Source: Acidobacteriota bacterium (GTDB lineage: Bacteria > Acidobacteriota > Blastocatellia > RBC074). From it: 13,806 bases of DNA. The stretch is taken from positions 1 to 13,806 of the forward strand of contig JADJLO010000045.1 in assembly GCA_016710075.1 (NCBI GenBank). Reading direction: 5' to 3'. Made by a program: the position numbers and the translations under genes. The notes beneath the pieces are model-generated. The model saw only the letters and a program-made list of their open reading frames with translations. It was not told the origin of the DNA and made no database searches. Shown here piece by piece: positions 1 through 7,453 of the stretch; positions within the stretch are counted from its first letter, which is position 1; each line of letters begins with the position of its first letter.

Positions 1-1489
1 GATAGCCTCACCCTTACGTTCCCGCATCGCCGCTTCGACGATGCCCCGCAACATCCTCGAAACGAATTGATGCAGTGGATACAAAACGCATACCAGTAAA
101 GCGGTCCCGGTAATCCGACCGGATCAAAGAAGGCTGTTTGCCGGATAAAGACCTGGCATTGTCGCCTTGCACCTCAAATTCAAGCCAGGGCGCGACCCCG
201 GCACTTTCATTTCTGCCGCCAGGCGCAAGCGCTGATTCGGCTCAAAGGCTTCCACGCGCCAAAATCTGGCGTTTCACCCTACTGTCGGGAATTCGGGATT
301 CGGCCTGCCACGCCGCATACCTGCGCCACCCACCAGCAAGTCCAGCCAACCCCTTAACCGCCATAGCCAATCGCCGTAATACCAGCCGGTCTTCCCCCAA
401 TGCGCCGGATGGGAGCCAAGGCAGCGGCCGGAGGGCAGTTGAATGATGCGCGAATCCACGATGCGTGCGCCGAAACGCGCGCCTCCCTAACCACGCTGCT
501 TTCCGGCGGAAGAAAGCGCATCAGACCAGCGTGTCTCGGCCAGTTCACGGTCTTCGTTGCCAATGGCTCGCGCAATCGCTTCAACCAGGCCGCGTGGCCG
601 CACTTTGAAAGCTTGCAAGGCAGAACGATTTTCCCGAGGGTTGGATGACGCAGGCTCTCTTCAGTTTACGCCCGATGCGGGCATAGAGTGGCGTTACCAG
701 GCCCAGCCAAAGACTGGAAAGGCGCGGCGTCAAGACAGGCACAGGAATGATGAAGCGCCGCAAGCCACGTTGCCGTGCATATTCCCGCATGATTTGTCCA
801 TATGAAGCTTGATCTGCGCCGCCGATTTCAAAAACCTGACTTTGTTCGGCGGGCAAGTCGAGAGCCCTCAATCAGATAGGCGAGCAGATCTTCAATCGCG
901 ATGGGCTGCGCCAGTGTGGAAACCCAACGGGAGCGATCATCACTGGAGCCGCTCAGTCAGACTGCGAATCATCTCAAGGAGACGCTGCCGGAGCCGATGA
1001 CAATCGAAGCCCGGAACTCAATGACGGAACCCCGGATTCCCCAAAATCCGGCCAACCTCATCGAGCTGCGAAGATGCGCCGAAAGTTGATCTTCGCTTTT
1101 GCCCAGCCCTCCTAAATAGATGATTTTTTTTTACGCCTGCTGACCGCGCCGCCCTGGCAAAATTCAAAGCAGCCTGCTGGTCTTCAGATTCGAAATCTCC
1201 ACTCCGATCCCATCGAATACACCAGGTAATAGGCTGTATGCACTCCTTGCAAGGCGGGATCTAAACTTGCCGGATCAAGCACGTCCCCTTTCACCACTTC
1301 AGTCCCTGCCCCAACCTTTGCTTGCAGGGTCTCTGGATGGCGCGCCAGGCAGCGCAATCGATGGCCTGAACTTTCCAGCATTTTCAACAATCGCCCACCA
1401 ATGTAACCAGTCGCTCCTGCAATCATAATGACTCGCGCGTCATTTGAATTTCGTGAAGATGGGTTGGTCATCTGCATTTGATTTACCAA
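1..1489 (-). CDS. SDR-family NAD(P)-binding protein with C-terminal DUF2867 domain (frameshifted, 3' end outside window)
   Basis: Atypical short-chain dehydrogenase/reductase, related to YbjT-type proteins, fused to a DUF2867 domain; substrate unknown. The N-terminus (1477 down to about 1190) holds the Rossmann glycine motif GATGYIGG, then LRCLARHPE and a VVKGDVLDP segment. Reading on with frame changes gives VKKIIYLGGLG (about 1140-1100), FRASIVIGSGS (about 1010-985), LAQPIAIEDLLAYLI (about 920-875) and FEIGGADQASYGQIMREYA (about 835-775). The DUF2867 part contains GWYYGDWLWRLRGWLDLL (about 400-345) and ends in LYPLHQFV then MLRGIVEAAMRERKGEA at the left edge with no stop. About 495 codons fit the usual length near 490. 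At least six frame changes are needed; one lies in a run of nine T (1124-1132) where the family sequence needs eight. It is transcribed divergently from the MerR gene. Family assignment is firm; function is unknown. Confidence 0.85.
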
Positions 1490-1494
1490 AAATG

Positions 1495-1499
1495 CTCCG
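1495..1499 (-). promoter_or_regulatory. Ribosome binding site favouring a TTG start for the SDR gene
   Basis: On the minus strand CGGAG lies 5 bases before a TTG codon at 1489-1487. The next in-frame ATG codons (1477 and 1471) are 17 or more bases away with no other purine-rich site. TTG at 1489 is therefore the better-supported start, although an ATG start would remove only four to six residues and leave the Rossmann motif intact. Confidence 0.5.
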
Positions 1500-1612
1500 G
1501 GTTTGTGTTTATCAACTTCGCCAAACTGCAGTCGCTCAATAATTCACTGTAACGACTATCATTTAACCGGCTTGCCGGAACTTCCTACTTCCAGTTTCAG
1601 AAGATAAGCCCT

Positions 1613-1697
1613 CATCCAGTTTTGTCAAGTGCAAAGACTGGACAAATGCTGGAAATACCCTCAACAAAAGAAAAGATTCATTGACAAAGCTGGATAC
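1613..1697. promoter_or_regulatory. Putative operator: three copies of a GACAAA-nCTGGA motif in the divergent intergenic region
   Basis: Three related sites lie between the SDR and MerR genes. One is on the minus strand (1613-1628, TTGACAAAACTGGATG). Two are on the plus strand (1639-1658, TGGACAAATGCTGGAAATAC; 1681-1697, TTGACAAAGCTGGATAC). The first two form the inverted repeat TTTGTC-N14-GACAAA (1621-1646). The two plus-strand copies are 42 bp apart, close to four helical turns. TTGACA at 1681-1686 looks like a -35 hexamer for the MerR gene, which would put the site over its promoter, but no convincing -10 is seen. MerR-B12 proteins of the CarH/LitR type are known to bind repeated sites over -35 regions; assigning these repeats to the adjacent regulator is inference. 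Confidence 0.5.
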
Positions 1698-1733
1698 CTT
1701 ATTAAGTGATGACCGAGATGGAAGGTAAGTATT

Positions 1734-2709
1734 ATGACTAAACCACTGTTGTACCCCATTCGCGCGGTTTCTAAACAAACCGGCATCAGCATTGAAACAC
1801 TGCGTGCCTGGGAGCGCGCATTATCAAGTCGTCACGCCGCAACGCAACGAACGCGGGCGGCTTTTCACCGAAGCCGATGTGCAGCGTTTGCGGCTGTTGC
1901 GACAGGTGGTCGAACAAGGCCATGCCATCGGCCAACTGGCTGCATGACGAATGAAGAATTGCGCAGCCTGTCGGTGCAACCCGACGAGTTTGTTGACTCG
2001 TACCCGGCGATCAGGCAATTAGAACCGAGGCCGCCAGAGCCGGGACGGAAGCCCGGTCAAACTGGGAATGCGAGAGATTTAGCCAGGATGATGACGTCGA
2101 TAGAACGGCTGGATTATGCCGAGGTCGAACGCGAACCCTCATTACTCTGCCGCCGTCCTGCCCCCACGCGAACTGGTTCATCGCGTTGCGCTCCCGCTCT
2201 GCAGCAAGTCGGCGAAGCCTGGCACGCGGGTAAATTGAGCATCGGACAAGAACGGATGACTTCGTCGCTTTTGCGCAATTTGCTGGGTGCGATTGTGCCA
2301 TTGCACCGTCGCACGTCCCCGCCGCCGGGCTGATGTTTGCTACGCTGACGCGCGAGCAACACGAATTCGGCATTCTGCTTTCGGCCATAGCTCACGGCAG
2401 GCGGTGGCCTGGGAATCGTTTATCTGGGAACCAATCTGCCGGGCGAAGAAATCGTCAAGGCTGCGCATCAAGCTGCGCCACAAGCCGTCGTTGTCGGTCT
2501 GGTCGGAGCCAACGGCGCGCGCGCGTCAATCAGTGAGTTACAAACCATTGCCCAGCGGCTGCCCGCCCAAATCGAACTGTGGGTCGGCGGCACGAAAGAT
2601 CAGGAAATTATTCGCGAAATCAAACAAACACGCGCACTCTGGCTCGATGACTTCGACAATGCTGGAACAACACCTGATGCGCCTGGGCGCGCGTTTTTGG
2701 AACGCCTGA
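1734..2709 (+). CDS. MerR-family regulator with cobalamin-binding C-terminus (CarH/LitR-like, frameshifted)
   Basis: Transcriptional regulator, likely cytoplasmic and DNA-binding. GGAAGG (1720-1725) is 8 bases before ATG 1734. Residues 1-25 contain the MerR helix-turn-helix (YPIRAVSKQTGISIETLRAW); after a frame change the winged part reads TPQRNERGRLFTEADVQRL (about 1832-1888). A helical-bundle segment follows, with VGEAWHAGKLSIGQER (about 2208-2255). A B12-type Rossmann domain then begins with ExHxxG (EQHEFG, 2354-2371) and continues IVYLGTNLPGEEIV, AAPQAVVVGLVGANGA and IELWVGGTKDQEI. The bundle has W-x9-ER where CarH-type proteins usually have W-x9-EH. Length after correction, about 325 residues, fits the family. 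The true end is probably LEQHLMRLGARFWNA with TGA at 2707-2709; another frame continues past it. At least four frame changes. Divergent from the SDR gene, a plausible target. Confidence 0.85.
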
Positions 2710-2885
2710 AAATGATCAATTCGGTATCGCGGACACTCACGACCATCACAGAGCTTCTCACTGATCATCACCCGGCCCATCTCGAATGGTCCCCGCGAGA
2801 TTCCTCTAATCCTCAATCACACCAGGGCAGAATGAGAAAACAATATCTGGTAGCGGCACTCGCAACCACACACGGAATTCGTTGC

Positions 2886-2912
2886 GCTGGTTGACATGGG
2901 ATGTCAGCCAGC
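2886..2912. terminator. Stem-loop downstream of the MerR gene (possible terminator, no T tract)
   Basis: GCTGGTTGACAT (2886-2897) pairs with ATGTCAGCCAGC (2901-2912) around a GGG loop. That makes a 12-bp stem with a single G-U wobble when read as plus-strand RNA. No run of T follows, so intrinsic termination is not proven; it could instead act in mRNA protection or be a small repeat. Confidence 0.4.
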
Positions 2913-2976
2913 ATATTGAGAAAAACGGGCTATGGGAATATAAGATTCCAGAGCCCTGCTGGGAATTCAAGATTGA

Positions 2977-3055
2977 GATTGAACTAACCAGGATATACCA
3001 GGGTTCAGGCTTGAAGGTCGCTGCCTGAATGTCCGAATCCTGGTTGTTTCAATTC
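2977..3055. repeat. Nested inverted repeat upstream of the GMC gene
   Basis: The outer arms are 2977-2994 (GATTGAACTAACCAGGAT) and 3037-3055, whose reverse complement is GAATTGAAACAACCAGGAT; about 16 of 19 positions match. Inside lies a perfect 7-bp hairpin, TTCAGGC (3004-3010) with GCCTGAA (3023-3029). The structure ends about 40 bases before the GMC start, so it would lie in the 5' leader if transcription starts further upstream. It matches no riboswitch I recognise. Confidence 0.45.
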
Positions 3056-3094
3056 AGATCAAATTTCATAGACGTACGATAGAGGATCATTTCA

Positions 3095-4708
3095 ATGGAG
3101 ATCATCACCAACAGGACACGCAAGGTTTATGACGCCGTGATTGTCGGTTCCGGTGCGGCGGGCGGAATGGCGGCGTATGTCATGGCGCGCCGGGATGAAA
3201 GTGCTTGTGCTCGAAGCCGGCAAACAGTTCGATCTATACAACGATTTCAAACACACGCCTGGCCTTACGAAGATCCGCATCGTGGACGGATACCGCGAAG
3301 CGATGCCCATAATTACAAATACGGCTTCGTCGATGGATACACTTCGCACATCTACGCCCGTCTGGATGAGAATCATATTCGACGCCCAGTGACAAGCCGT
3401 TCGACTGGGTGCGGGCTCGGGCGGTTGGAGGGCGCACCTCGTCTGGGGGGCCGGGTGAGCCTGCGCTTCAGCGATTATGACTTCAAGGCAAAGACTCACG
3501 CGAAAATCTGCCGCAACTGCCTGACGGAGTCTTTCAAACGCCGCAGCCTTTGCTTTGCGGCGAGACGATACTCAAACGCGGGGTACAAAAAACCGGAGCC
3601 CGCCTGATACCGACGCGAGCCGGCGTAACTTCGCAGAAAGAGAAGCCCCGGACATGTTCAGAAGTATCGGGCTTCGTGTCATTACTGCGGCAACTGCGGG
3701 CGTGGGTGTGATGTCGGAGCAATGTTCAATTCTCCGGTTGCACTTCTGGAACCTGCCAAATTGACCGGCAACCTTACGGTTCGCCCGAACTCTGTCGTGC
3801 GCGAAGTTTTGATGGACCGCAACACAGGCAAGGCGCGGGCGTGGCTTTGTGGACCGGGCGAGCAAGCGTGAGTACGAGGCTTTTGGGAAGGTTGTCGTAC
3901 TCGGCGCCGTTTTCATCCCGAAGGCCTGGCCAACTCCAGTGGAGTGCTCGGTCATTACCTGCACGATCACACGTGGGGAGTATCCTTTACCGGCTTTGCG
4001 CCTCAACTCAAAGGGAGCGAAATCGTCAATGAAGACGGGCGTCCCTCAGGCACTTACATCCCCCGCTTCAGAAACCTTGATAAAACATCGCGGCAGGCGA
4101 ACTATATTCGCGGCTTCGGATATCAGTGCGGCAGCGGCGCCGGTATCTCCCCGGACACCGCGCGGCTGCTGCCCGGATTAGGCTCGGATTTCAAACATGC
4201 GGTCAAAGCGATGGCATCCCGCGATGATTCGAATGAGCGGTTTCGGTGAAGTCCTTTCGCGGTATGAAAATAAAGTCGAAATCGATCCCAACCTGAAAGA
4301 CGCCTGGAGCATTCCGTCGCTCAAGATTGACATTGCATACGGTGACAACGAGCGCGAGCTGACCAAAGATGTAATCGAGTGCGCATGATGAGATGTTTCA
4401 CAACGCAGGAATAGAACTTGTCTCGGAAAACCTAATTCCGTCCGCTCCCGGTCACAGCATTCACGAAGTCGGCACTGCCCGAATGGGCAACGATCCCAGG
4501 ACATCGGTCCTCAACAAATGGAATCAGGCGCACGACGTAAAGAATCTTTTTGTCGTGGATGGAAGCTGCTTTGTTTCGAGCGCCTGCGTCAATCCAACCC
4601 TCACGATTCTGGCCCTATCGATGCGCGCCAAGCGAATATGCGGTGGAACAGTTCAAGCGCAAAGCGGTTTTGATCTTTAAATATGCGAAAACAACTTCTG
4701 ATAACTGA
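3095..4708 (+). CDS. GMC-family FAD-dependent oxidoreductase (frameshifted, apparently with two internal deletions)
   Basis: Flavoenzyme of the glucose-methanol-choline family, probably oxidising a sugar or alcohol; substrate unknown. AGAGGA (3081-3086) is 8 bases before ATG 3095. The FAD Rossmann motif VGSGAAGG is near residues 16-23, followed after a frame change by MKVLVLEAGKQFDLYNDF. Later come RVSLRFSDYDFKAKTH (3454-3500), LPQLPDGVFQTPQPLLCGE, a Cys cluster CHYCGNCGRGC (3677-3709), FNSPVALLEPAK, KVVVLGA, and GVLGHYLHDHTWGVSF. The C-terminal catalytic region has HEVGTARMG (His codon 4462-4464) and NPTLTILALSMR (Asn codon 4591-4593). Compared with recalled homologues, about 35 residues are missing after 3500 and about 20 after 3915. 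The end is uncertain: one frame stops at 4680, while the frame that reads SEYAVEQFKRK stops at 4708, inside the terminal repeat of the next element. Confidence 0.85.
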
Positions 4709-4782
4709 TACTGTTGGCGAATTGAATTTATAACCTGTTTCCTGTTTTATTGATATTTTGGAATGGTCGAAATAAGAGGGAC

Positions 4783-4801
4783 CGCAGGCGTCCCGCCTGC
4801 G
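4783..4801. repeat. GC-rich palindrome, left copy (REP-like)
   Basis: CGCAGGCG, loop TCC, CGCCTGCG: a perfect 8-bp stem with a 3-base loop. Its first 18 bases are the exact reverse complement of 4851-4868, so the two copies can pair with each other or fold separately. I recall GCAGGCGGGACGCCTGCG-type palindromes as frequent dispersed repeats in this kind of genome. Confidence 0.65.
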
Positions 4802-4850
4802 ACAATTCGTTAACCAAATCTGATATGAATGTGCAGATATTTCAATACAA

Positions 4851-4868
4851 GCAGGCGGGACGCCTGCG
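4851..4868. repeat. GC-rich palindrome, right copy (REP-like)
   Basis: GCAGGCG, loop GGA, CGCCTGC, then G: a 7-bp stem with a 3-base loop and an exact inverted copy of 4783-4800. The 50 bases between the copies are AT-rich and contain a weaker imperfect stem (about 4817-4841). Confidence 0.65.
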
Positions 4869-4938
4869 CTTCGATTTTGATTCTGTAATTTCTGACAATC
4901 TCCAAGGGATGAATTCGCCAACAGTATCGGGCAGTTAT

Positions 4939-5024
4939 TCAAATCTTCTTGATCGGTTGAAGCGGGACAATCAGGTGCTTGAATTTTCGATCGGCATAAA
5001 ATAGACGCTCTAAGTGTTATTGGA
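4939..5024. other. Leader upstream of the sulfatase gene
   Basis: About 85 bases between the inverted-repeat element and the sulfatase start hold no gene. TAAAAT near 4997-5002 could be a -10 box, but no -35 at a good distance is seen. The sulfatase start at 5025 has only a weak TTGGA before it. Confidence 0.25.
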
Positions 5025-6520
5025 ATGAAATCACATAAAATCATACAAATTAGCGTGTTTCTCATCATCCTCATCTTGCCGGTTTCCTGCTGGCACAGAC
5101 ACCCGGTGCATTCAGAAAGCCAAATATTCTGTTCCTTTTTCGCTGACGACCAGCGGGCAGATACAATCGCCGCATACGGCAACCCTCACATCAGGACACC
5201 TAACATTGACAGGCTGGTGGCTGGGCCCAGCTTCCGCGGTAATTTATTTTTGAGGCAACAACGGCGCGGTTTGCGTGCCCAGCCGGGCGATGCTGATGAG
5301 CGGCAAGACATGGTTCAACGTGGATACAAGCGCGCTCAAGGGCGTCAAACTGCTGCCGGAACTGCCGCAGGAAAACGGATATGTCACCTTCGCCACAGGC
5401 AAATGGCATAACGGCCAGGAATCATGGCTGCGTGCATTCCAGCGGGGGAAAGCGGTAATGTTCGGCGGCATGTCGGATCACACGAAGGTGCCGGTCAGAG
5501 ACCTCGGCCCTGACGGCAAGCTCACCGCAGAGCGCACGGGCCGAAGTTCTCAAGCGAATTGTTTGCCGATGCAGCAATCGAGTTTCTCGAAACCACGATG
5601 GGAAAAACCATTCTTTGAATATGTGGCATTCACAGCGCCGCACGATCCTCGGCAAACCGCCGCCGGCATACCGCGAGATGTATTACCGCAACCTGCCGCC
5701 GCTGCCCTTGGGAACTTCCTGCCTCAACTCCCTTTGATAACGGCATGATGTCAGATCTGCGTGACGAGAACCTTGCGCCCTGGCCGCGAACAGAGGCCGT
5801 CATACGCGACCAGATTGCCGAATATTACGGCTTGATCACTCATCTGGATGAGCAGATCGGACGGATTATGGAGGCCCTTAAGCAAACCGGCCAGGCGGAC
5901 AACACGATCATCATCTATGCCGCCGACAATGGACTCGCACTGGGCAGCCACGGCTTGCTTGGCAAGCAAAGCGTCTTTGAACACAGCATGAAAGTCCCGC
6001 TGATCTTCGCCGGCCCCGGCATTCCAGGCGGCAAATCCACAAAGGCTTTCACTTATCTCTTCGATATTTTCCCAACTATCTGCGATGCCATTGGAATAAA
6101 AACTCCCCGATGATCTTGAGGGCGAAAGCCTGCTGCCACTGTGGGAAGGAAGGAAATCCCGCATTCGCGATTCGGTCTTTCTACCGTTCATTCAGATCCA
6201 GCGCAATCAGGGATGAACGCTGGAAACTGATCGTCTACCCGAAGATCGGTCACATCCAGTTGTTCGATCTGCAGAAAGATCCGCAAGAGACCACCAACCT
6301 GATCGATCGCAGGGAATACTCCGCGCACGTCAGACGCCTGCTTCGACTGATGAAGCAATGGCAGGCAAAAGTCGGCGACAAGCTGGAATTACCGTCTCTA
6401 AACATGCCTCCCGCCAGGCCCGCCAGGCCCTCCATGATTAACCTGACCGGAAAAAAACGTTCTCCCGACCAGTGGCAGCCGGATTGGATAGTCAGGAAAT
6501 ACTTCGGAGAATCTCAGTAA
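5025..6520 (+). CDS. Exported type I sulfatase, formylglycine Cys-type (frameshifted)
   Basis: Hydrolyses a sulfate ester, probably outside the cytoplasm; substrate unknown. The start ATG 5025 is followed by MKSHKIIQISVFLIILILPVS, a Sec signal-peptide-like segment. With a frame change it then reads LLAQTPGAFRKPNILFLF, ADDQRADT (metal-binding Asp pair), IRTPNIDRL, and the sulfatase signature CVPSRAMLMSGK (Cys codon 5272-5274), which fits C-x-P-S-R. FATGKWHNG, YVAFTAPHDPR, EYYGLITHLDEQIGRI, YAADNGLALGSHGLLGKQSVFEHSMKVPLIFAGPG (split across 5900-6020) and WKLIVYP...LFDLQKDP follow in the usual order. About 498 residues is typical. The Cys must be converted by a formylglycine-generating enzyme, not present here. 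At least six frame changes. The apparent lipobox-like Cys near residue 22 results from a frame change. Stop TAA 6518-6520. Confidence 0.88.
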
Positions 6521-6567
6521 TATTGCAAAGACACCATTAGTTAAAAAAGACGCAGTCTCACATGGTA

Positions 6568-6573
6568 TATAAT
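6568..6573 (+). promoter_or_regulatory. TATAAT, possible -10 box
   Basis: A perfect -10 consensus lies about 225 bases upstream of the Lys-rich protein gene. No matching -35 hexamer lies 16-18 bases upstream (that stretch is A-rich) and there is no extended -10 TG. It is a weak candidate only. Confidence 0.2.
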
Positions 6574-6784
6574 CAGCCTGATATTTCAGGGAAGTTGTAT
6601 AGTATTCCGAACTCGCGGAGCAGAAAAATTCTGTCTGATTGAGGGAGTTTCTCAAGGAATCACGTTTGTAAGAGTGGGTCAACAATTGCTGCCCAGCCGC
6701 TCAAACTACTGGACAGTCTTTAACAGCGTGCGCTGGCAACACTTCGGTTACGGGTTGAAAACAAAAATCATCGCACATATGAAA

Positions 6785-6790
6785 AAGGAG
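6785..6790 (+). promoter_or_regulatory. Strong ribosome binding site AAGGAG deciding the start at 6797
   Basis: AAGGAG is 6 bases before ATG 6797-6799. In-frame upstream starts (ATG 6779 and a codon at 6674) lack a comparable site, so 6797 is preferred. Confidence 0.7.
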
Positions 6791-6796
6791 ATCTGT

Positions 6797-7444
6797 ATGG
6801 GTAATTTCACAACAAGTGACACAAAGTTTTCGGATTTGAATGGCAGCATGACTACAACTGGTAACAACATCAATTCATACACCAGCAATAATCTGGGTTC
6901 TGCCAGAGTCAGCAATCGTCCTGCGCCTCCGCCGGTAAGCTGCGTGCTGACGTTCAGTAATGGAACTCAGTACACCCTTTGTGGCCGCCCCTCGGGTAGC
7001 GGTTTTGTGGGTAAGGCGCAACAGGGCAATCAAGCCTGTCCCTCCGGTTCCGGCCTTCAAGGAGGTGCGGATGACGATTGGACAGCCACGGCAAAAAATC
7101 CTGAGGAATCGCTGGTCAGAGTAGGCAAACCGGCCAAGAAAGCTGTCAAGAAGACTGCTCCGGCCAAGAAAGCCGTCAAGAAGGCTGCTCCGGCCAAGAA
7201 GGCCAAAGAAGACTGCTCCGGCTAAGAAAGCTGTCAAGAAGGCTGCTCCGGCCAAGAAGGCCGTCAAGAAAGCTGCTCCAGCCAAGAAGGCCGTCAAGAA
7301 GGCTGCTCCAGCCAAGAAAGCCGTCAAGAAGGCTGCTCCGCCAAGAAGGCCGTCAAGAAGGCTGCTCCGCCAAGAAAGCCGTCCAAGAAGGGCTGCTCAG
7401 CTAAAAAGGCTGCCAGAAAAGGTAGGATTGGAACTTTTCACTGA
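6797..7444 (+). CDS. Small protein of unknown N-terminus with histone-H1-like Lys/Ala/Pro repeat tail (frameshifted)
   Basis: Residues 1-110 are rich in Ser, Thr, Asn and Gly, with SCVLTFSNGTQYTLCGRPSG and a third Cys in QACPSGSG; I recognise no family. From residue 111 the sequence turns into repeats of PAKKAVKKAA, ten residues per unit, as in the C-terminal tail of histone H1 and bacterial H1-like proteins. Such tails usually bind DNA or other polyanions; a nucleoid role is inference. The uncorrected frame stops at 7225 after a 28-base repeat unit (142 residues). With the frame restored the tail continues for about nine units and ends KKAARKGRIGTFH with TGA 7442-7444, about 215 residues. 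No signal peptide or membrane segment. The gene is followed by a terminator-like hairpin, so it is probably monocistronic. Confidence 0.7.
7130..7397 (+). repeat. 30-bp tandem repeat encoding PAKKAVKKAA units
   Basis: Nine consecutive units begin with CCGGCC, CCAGCC or CCGCC and end GCTGCT or ACTGCT. Unit lengths read from the sequence are 30, 30, 28, 30, 30, 30, 30, 29 and 31 bases, and a degenerate tenth follows at 7398. The 28-base third unit (7190-7217) moves the frame and produces the stop at 7225. Units differ mainly at third codon positions (GCC/GCT, AAA/AAG), as expected for a coding repeat under protein-level constraint. Confidence 0.85.
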
Positions 7445-7453
7445 GCATCACAT

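Larger units (their letters stand above)
2710..3094. other. Intergenic region without a gene, containing two stem-loops
   Basis: No supported coding sequence lies between the MerR and GMC genes. One frame stays open from the MerR gene to about 2894, but it has no recognisable content. The region holds a 12-bp stem-loop (2886-2912) and a nested inverted repeat (2977-3055), described separately. AGAGGA at 3081-3086 is the ribosome binding site of the GMC gene. Confidence 0.6.
4701..4938. mobile_element. Transposase-less inverted-repeat element (MITE/REP-like)
   Basis: A perfect 17-bp inverted repeat brackets about 240 bp: GATACTGTTGGCGAATT at 4707-4723 and its reverse complement at 4912-4928. 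The match resumes outside it as ATAACTG (4701-4707) and CAGTTAT (4932-4938), with four extra bases (GGGC/CGGG type) on the right. Two palindromes lie inside and mirror each other, at 4783-4801 and 4851-4868. No protein is encoded and no target duplication is clear. This fits a miniature inverted-repeat element or compound REP unit; without other copies to compare, mobility is inference. Confidence 0.5.
6521..6796. other. Intergenic region before the Lys-rich protein gene
   Basis: No gene is supported here. A frame stays open from 6674 into the Lys-rich gene, but its start lacks a ribosome binding site. A TATAAT at 6568-6573 could be a -10 box. No terminator-like hairpin is seen after the sulfatase stop. 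Confidence 0.4.

Noticed and set aside
138..446. Plus-strand open frame of about 100 codons at the left end
   Set aside because: Antisense to the DUF2867 region, which has clear family motifs on the minus strand.
1490..1560. A -35/-10 promoter for the SDR gene (TTGGCG, TAAACA on the minus strand)
   Set aside because: Hexamers are poor and the spacing is wrong; only the repeat motif further upstream is worth reporting.
4750..5004. Open frame of 84 codons inside the inverted-repeat element
   Set aside because: It is made of the palindromes and terminal repeat, has no ribosome binding site and resembles no protein.
5025..5105. Lipoprotein signal (LPVSC) in the sulfatase
   Set aside because: The Cys appears only in the uncorrected frame; the reading that leads into KPNILFLF and ADDQRADT gives LLAQTPGAF instead.
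6875..7327. Minus-strand open frame with repeats of the AFLAGAAFLT type, like a membrane protein
   Set aside because: It is the reverse reading of the Lys/Ala/Pro coding repeat; the plus strand has the ribosome binding site, sensible codon variation and terminator.
7130..7397. Regular repeats that could suggest a CRISPR array
   Set aside because: Units are directly contiguous with no spacers and encode a decapeptide repeat.
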